Notes under the pieces: model-generated
What the model was told of the DNA's origin: nothing
The model's database searches: none
What the model saw: only the letters and a program-made list of their open reading frames with translations
Shown here: piece after piece, positions 59,181-64,000 of the stretch
Layout of the letters: each line of letters opens with the position of its first letter
Position numbering within the stretch: position 1 is the stretch's first letter
Position numbers and translations under genes: made by a program
DNA from: Holothuria scabra
Taxonomy: Eukaryota > Echinodermata > Holothuroidea > Aspidochirotida > Holothuriidae
Length of the DNA: 64,000 nucleotides
Direction of reading: 5' to 3'
Assembly: GCA_037179385.1 (NCBI GenBank)
Contig: CM074184.1
Location: 11,550,001 to 11,614,000, forward strand

Positions 59181-60024
59181 AGTATTACTAATTAGCATAA
59201 ATTAAAATTTCTGTTTCATCTCCTTCAAAATAACATCTCTCTGCAATAAGCTTAACCTTCTGTACTAAATTAAAGTCTAAACATGAAATATTTGTTTCAC
59301 CTGGGTTGTTCAATCTACAGCCCACAATCTGGTAGAGTTACTGTACCAAGGCAAATGTTGAGTTATAAAAGTGTACTTTTGAAAAGGTCAAAGGTTGTTC
59401 AAGGAATCAAAACTCTGTAATCATGCAAAAGCATTTTAAGGAGTTGTGTTATCAATGTGAATGTTATCGATGTTGACCAGAGTGTTCAGTGAATGATAGA
59501 TCACCAAAACTGTACATCATTGCGAAGATGTGAAACATAATTTGAGGCCTCAAAGGGTCAGATGGGGACACACATGGTATTGCCTCACCTTAATAAGACA
59601 CTGGGTTTTGTTAAATATTGCCCTCATTATTTGATAAGGATGACAAAACAAGCCAGGGTACAAGTAGCACTTTATTTTTTTCAGCAGGATTACTTGCAAT
59701 ATTTTAATCATTAAAGCAAGACGTCAAGCTGAGCAAGCCTGATTTACACTACTGTGATGATTCACACATACAGTAGAAGCTGCAGTACAGTAGATCTGGA
59801 CATCCCACAGTTCCTTGGTTCTTCTGATCCCTCCAAACAGGAATTTTGTATAAGGGTAGAATTGTAAGAAATGGTAGTTGAGCTATGGCATCATTGATGT
59901 CTTGCTAAAAGTTTCCACTTTACTGTCTTTGTATATATTTTAATAATCAGTGGTAACATGTTTCTGTGACTGCCATATGAACAGGGTCTACTGTACTGTT
60001 TGATAACCCCCTCCCCTACCTGCT

Positions 60025-60075
60025 CTCTGGATGGAGGGATGGATGGACACAATGATGGATGGATGGACTGATGGA
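60025..60075. repeat. ATGG-type tetranucleotide repeat
   Basis: Interrupted GATG/GGAT units with a few substitutions, for example GGATGGATGGAC and GATGGATGGATGG. Confidence 0.8.
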
Positions 60076-60342
60076 TAAAAGGCCAGCAGGCTGGCTAACT
60101 GCCCCCTACAGTATATACCCCTCATAATACAATGTACTGTTTTCAATATTTCCTCTAATATGAATGGCTCATACCATGCTGCACTTTGCATGATTTTTTC
60201 AGCTTCATGTATACAGGGTAGAATGTTTTTTTCTGTGATGCTGTTTTAACTCTGTCTTGAGTGAGCATTGTAAGTCAGCTAACAGGATATCAGTGGTGCT
60301 GTATAGTATACTCATTTAATTTACAAATTTTTCACGAAATAG

Positions 60343-61150
60343 TAATAATAATAATATAACAGTTCTTATATAGCGCCTTACACAAGAAGTGTCAAAGCGC
60401 TAAAACTATGCAACAGGCGGTCAATAGGACAAAGTATTAAACAAATGGGTTTTCAAGTTAGTTTTAAATTGTCCAACAGTGGAAGAGTTCTTGACAAAAG
60501 ATGGAAGGTCATTTCACAGTTTTGCAGATACTGTTGAAAAAGCATGATCACCATAAGAATGGGTAACAGATGACGGCACATTTAAAAGAGATTGAGAGCT
60601 GGAACGTAGTTCACATAAAGGCTTGTAATTAGATATGAGATCCTTTAGATATAATGGATGCATTTGTATGTAAGAAGAAGGATTTTGTAGTTAATACGAT
60701 GCTGCACAGGAAGCCGGTGAAGACTACGAAGAACAGGGGTGATGTGGTCACAAGATTTTGTTACTGCAACAAGTCGAGCCGCTGAGTTTTGAATTCGCTG
60801 GAGTTTTGAAATTTGATGTTTAGGTAAACCATAGAAAAAACTATTTCCATAATCCAGACGGCAAGTAATGAATGCATGAAAAAGCTTTTCAGTGGTTTGG
60901 GCATCCAAATAATGTCGTAATTGACCACTTTTGTGCAAAGCAAAGGAAGCAGAGCAACACACATTATTAATATGCTGAGATAAGCTAAGATCATTCTGGA
61001 AAATAACACCCAGATTTTTTGCACTCAGGGCAGGCATGATTAGAGAGTCTCCGATGGAAATACTGGTGAGTGGTATAGCATCACGGAAGTGAGACACAAG
61101 GTGTAGTACTTCAGTTTTCTCAGGATCGAAATTTACAATCAATTGAAATT
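60343..61150 (-). mobile_element. Non-LTR retrotransposon fragment: RT C-terminal region and 3' end
   Basis: On the minus strand, 61142-60645 is open for 165 codons and reads as the C-terminal part of a Jockey/CR1/L2-type reverse transcriptase: KTEVLHLVS, AKNLGVIFQNDLSLSQHI, AFITCRLDYGNSFFYGLP, LQRIQNSAARLV, LRSLHRLPVQHRINYKILLLTYK. The palm domain is missing, so the copy is 5'-truncated. Downstream lies a 3' UTR with the hairpin-like AGCGC...GCGCT segment (about 60372-60402) and an ATT-repeat tail (about 60343-60358). It is clearly a different family from the CR1 copies at 42-50 kb. Confidence 0.8.
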
Positions 61151-61814
61151 ACTGTACATTTTGGCATGTATGACAATTTACAAGGTTAGTGTTCACTGCT
61201 CACACCCACTGTTATTGTGGTTGACTTTGTACAAAAACTGTGTTGCAATTCAGCTGTTGTAATTGCACACATATATCCTATGGTGTTGATTCAAATTAAT
61301 AAAGTACAGCATTCTTAGGTGCTGTCTGTCTTTCCTCATGTGTAGGAAAAACTGTTCACAGAAACATGACAAAAGGGAATTTTTTGTCAACTGTAGAAGT
61401 GTAAACTATCACAGAATTCAAAGTGCAGCACTGCAGGGAATGTACAGTACGTGTGTTACAACTACAGTAGGTTTTTATAGGTACAGTACTGACTGAAGTG
61501 CTCTTTGTACTTTCCTACCAGTAAGTAATGTAGAAAAAAAAAATTCAGAACTAACAGAATTAATATGCTTTGTTGCAAGCGAGAATAAAAAAAAAAAAAA
61601 TGGGTTACAGTATGTACATGTGAAGTTTATGAAAAGATTCCTGAAAAGGAAACTCAGCCAAAGGGTTACAAAGTTTTGACATTCCTTTTGTGTTAGCTCT
61701 AAGGAATAAAGAATGAACAGACCAAAACATCTAACCCTAATACAGTGGTATCTTTCAGGATCATTGCCCTATTTTTGCAGAGAGTGCATTCAACTACATT
61801 TTTTGAGTTGGTTT

Positions 61815-62074
61815 TTAAAGGACTAGTGCTCTACCCCCCATTCACTAAGATAATTTTAGTAGTCCACAGAAATTCTTGAATGGCACAGCTCTTTGATTGA
61901 CAGCAGTTTCAAGAAATGTAGAGTATCAAAGTTTTGGTTGCACATTAGTGTCTTGTGTACTCACCCTGAAGCAATAGACTGAGACTGTGTCTGGATGGGG
62001 ATGTGTGTAAGACAGTTGTGGGGCTGGCATAAGTAAGTAGGTTTTTGTTTGGGGTGAGAGGATTTGGCCTTTAA
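61815..62074. mobile_element. MITE-A copy with intact TTAA flanks
   Basis: TTAA at 61815-61818 and 62071-62074. Left end AGGACTAGTGCTCTACCCCC, right end complement of AGGCCAAATCCTCTCACCCC. Interior has TTTGATTGACAGC and ACTCACCCTGAAG. Confidence 0.75.
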
Positions 62075-63871
62075 GATTTGATGTAACATAATTTGATTCA
62101 TAGGTAGCTTAAGTTGAAAACTTTTATTTTGCACATTCAATTGTCTTACATTTTAGGGTTTCTCAGCAGTGTGGACATGTATTGCCTTCAAGATGAATTA
62201 AAACCATTTGAAAGTCCTTAGGATACTGTACCTGTTGAATACTGTACAGTAGTTCTGGACCCATGTTTTCTTTTGCAAATTTCAAGAATTTCACATCCTT
62301 TGGTGACACCTTAACTGCCAAACATACCATGTTTTATGTAATCCCTGCATTTTCCAAATACCATGGAAGTACCTAGAAACCTGTGCGAACGCTGTACCAC
62401 ACAAATATACCCCTTATAAGTGTACTGCTGGATTATGCCAGAATGGGGGAAGGGAAGGGGGTCAAGGGTCTGCATGACTTTTTAAATTAAAGTTGAGTGC
62501 ATGTTTCCCAATTGATAGCAAATAGTCCTCCCCCCAAAAATAGTTTTTGCCTGAATGGATATTGGTACATACAGTCTGTCTGTCCTTGATATCCAGTCTT
62601 TTGTGCAGTGCCTACACAATAAAAACTGCGAGCTGGGACGATTATGTAGCTGTACGTAAGTGTAGTATGAAGGGAAGGGGGGGGGGGTTCCTGAATTTTT
62701 GTCCTTGTGGGAGATACAAACAAACTATCATTTCAGTAAAGCATTTTGGGTAATTTCCCCTATCCTCTGAAAAATTTGTCCACAGAAGCATTTTCCCCTT
62801 TCCTCACCTTGTCTGATTATGAGGTCTAGAATTGTCAATACCTGGACTTGAGTAAGGATTGTTATCTGGTGTTCAAAACAACTTCCCAAGAATAACATAT
62901 GGCGGTTCAATGTACTGCATTCCTCACATGTAGCCATTTTGACCTTGAACTCATTTTATGATGTCCAATAGTTCGGAAGGAAGCTGACATTGTTTAACAG
63001 GGAGTACCTGTGACAAGGTGAAGGTCAATATACTATTACAACTTTTTAGAATGGTTCTGCAGGAAATAAGTGAAGGGTTAAAATGAGTGTGAAATAGTTT
63101 ATACAGCATAAGTGTTTGATGTGCTCATTAAGTTCAGCATTCAAAGGTTTCTTTATATCACTCAAATTAAGTTGCACTTTGAGATATAATGCAAAATACA
63201 CAATTATGCTGTAAGAATAAAGAGGGCATGTTGCTCAATTTGATAACCAATATCTGATATAATAAATTGCATTTTGTCAGTAAGCTACTGTATGATTTTA
63301 TTAGTGTAATGCACTTGGTGACAGGCTTTTCCTTAGTGTTGATCAGTACTTTCCAATCAAAACAACTTATGGGAAAGGAATTTTTTTGGGGGGTAAATCA
63401 AGAGGTCAATTACAGTACTATAATGATTTCTTTATTCCTGGAGTGGTTACTTCCGATTTAAGGTGAACTAGCCTCATACCCATATTTAGCAAGTCAGATT
63501 GTTGCATATAAAGGATGTACTTGGAATCTTGCAGGTTGTTTTTTGTTGTGAGGGAATTTTGAGAGTACTTGTTACACTGTATACTGGTAAGCATGTGAAT
63601 TGTGTGTACAGTAAGTTAATTAAATGTAAACTGCATGCAGATGTGGTAGTATAGCTTTGAATTTTATGATCAAAAATTGATTAAACTTCACTTTCCAAAA
63701 TGAGAAGCTATACTGTAGCTTTATGAGTACTATGACAACGTACAGTATTAAATGTATGTACAGTGTTTTGTTCATTTTTTATATACTTCATCACAGTTTA
63801 CATATTTCATTCTGTTTCATCTATTTTTTTTGGGGGGCTTACAGAAGAATGCTGTTTTTTCTCTTTTTCAG

Positions 63872-63977
63872 AAAAACTGCAATGGTAGAATCAGAGAAAA
63901 GGTTACCAAGATGGTACTTCGGAGGTCTGGCATCAGCTGGAGCAGTTCTTTTTACTCACCCTTTGGACCTTGTCAAG
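63872..63977 (+). CDS. SLC25A10: Mitochondrial dicarboxylate carrier (SLC25A10), first coding exon
   Basis: A TTTTTTCTCTTTTTCAG acceptor at 63871 is followed by 10 bases of 5' UTR, then the ATG at 63882. Thirty-two codons run to a GTAGG donor at 63978. The peptide contains PRWYFGGLASAGAVLFTHP and ends in HPLDLVK. The last part is the P-x-[DE]-x-x-[KR] signature that closes helix 1 of the first carrier repeat, and RWYFGGLAS is diagnostic for the dicarboxylate carrier. The protein sits in the inner mitochondrial membrane and exchanges malate or succinate for phosphate, sulfate or thiosulfate. Human SLC25A10 has about 287 residues and its first exon ends at about the same place. The remaining exons lie right of the window. 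UCP-type and oxoglutarate carriers differ in this N-terminal stretch. Confidence 0.9.
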
Positions 63978-64000
63978 GTAGGAAACTATATTTTTATTGA

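Larger units (their letters stand above)
56507..63871 (+). other. Gene-free stretch up to the SLC25A10 exon
   Basis: It contains a GTGTACCTC MITE (56521-57097), a possible old TIR element with a TTCG-loop hairpin (58014-59180) that holds a repeat F copy (58370-58770), an ATGG-rich run (60025-60075), a minus-strand non-LTR fragment (60343-61150) and a TTAA-flanked MITE-A (61815-62074). In 57100-58000, 59200-60020 and 62080-63860 nothing is recognised. Part of it may be the 5' UTR intron of SLC25A10. Confidence 0.5.

Overview
The window is animal nuclear DNA, AT-rich, intron-dominated and crowded with transposons. Nothing prokaryotic is visible. The repeat style points to an echinoderm, with a sea cucumber as my best guess: tracts rich in CCTAGG/AGGCCT, many TACTGTA/TACAGTA words, TGACCTTTGACCT-bearing repeats, tRNA-derived SINEs, and CR1 elements with an esterase ORF. 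This placement is inference from style, not from any comparison.

Positions 1-40027 are the 5' part of one gene on the minus strand, a MAP kinase kinase of the MKK4 type (MAP2K4). Four exons are visible: 39957-40027 (start codon), 35850-35967, 25761-25800 and 5305-5421. They join in phase and encode residues 1-98: a short N-terminal region with a JNK/p38-type docking motif, the glycine-rich loop and the catalytic lysine. The rest of the kinase lies left of position 1. The introns (about 4, 10, 20 and more than 5 kb) hold nearly all the repeats of the first 40 kb.

Positions 40.2-42.2 kb are a CpG-containing, CCTAGG-rich putative promoter region. From 42.3 to 50.7 kb lie three same-orientation copies of one CR1-like non-LTR retrotransposon. 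The first is nearly full length, with a broken PHD-finger/esterase ORF1, a broken endonuclease and an open 597-codon reverse-transcriptase frame. The second is truncated at its 5' end and heavily damaged. The third is a 250-bp 3' fragment sitting on the tail of the second.

From 51.3 kb onward the plus strand carries a possible two-exon start of an unrecognised gene (51285-51311 and 56404-56506). At the right edge is the first coding exon of a mitochondrial dicarboxylate carrier (SLC25A10, 63872-63977). A 5'-truncated piece of a second non-LTR family lies on the minus strand at 60.3-61.1 kb.

The most informative structure is in the mobile DNA. There are several short families flanked by TTAA: a CCCTTTACCG piggyBac-type family, an AGGCCCA/CTCACCCC family, an AAGGGCAAGA family and a GTGTACCTCAAGT family. 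Two insertions can be read against an empty or related copy inside this window. A 1.5-kb TIR element (37929-39455) is nested inside one of these MITEs and carries about eight copies of a GTAGCATCGGG motif. Two hAT-type elements are present, one with a perfect 8-bp duplication. A family ending in a TTCCTTG...CAAGGAA hairpin spreads near-perfect DR1 nuclear-receptor motifs through the kinase introns. A 137-bp GC-rich island at 22540-22676 with nested hairpins is unexplained. I recognise no complete previously undescribed system here.
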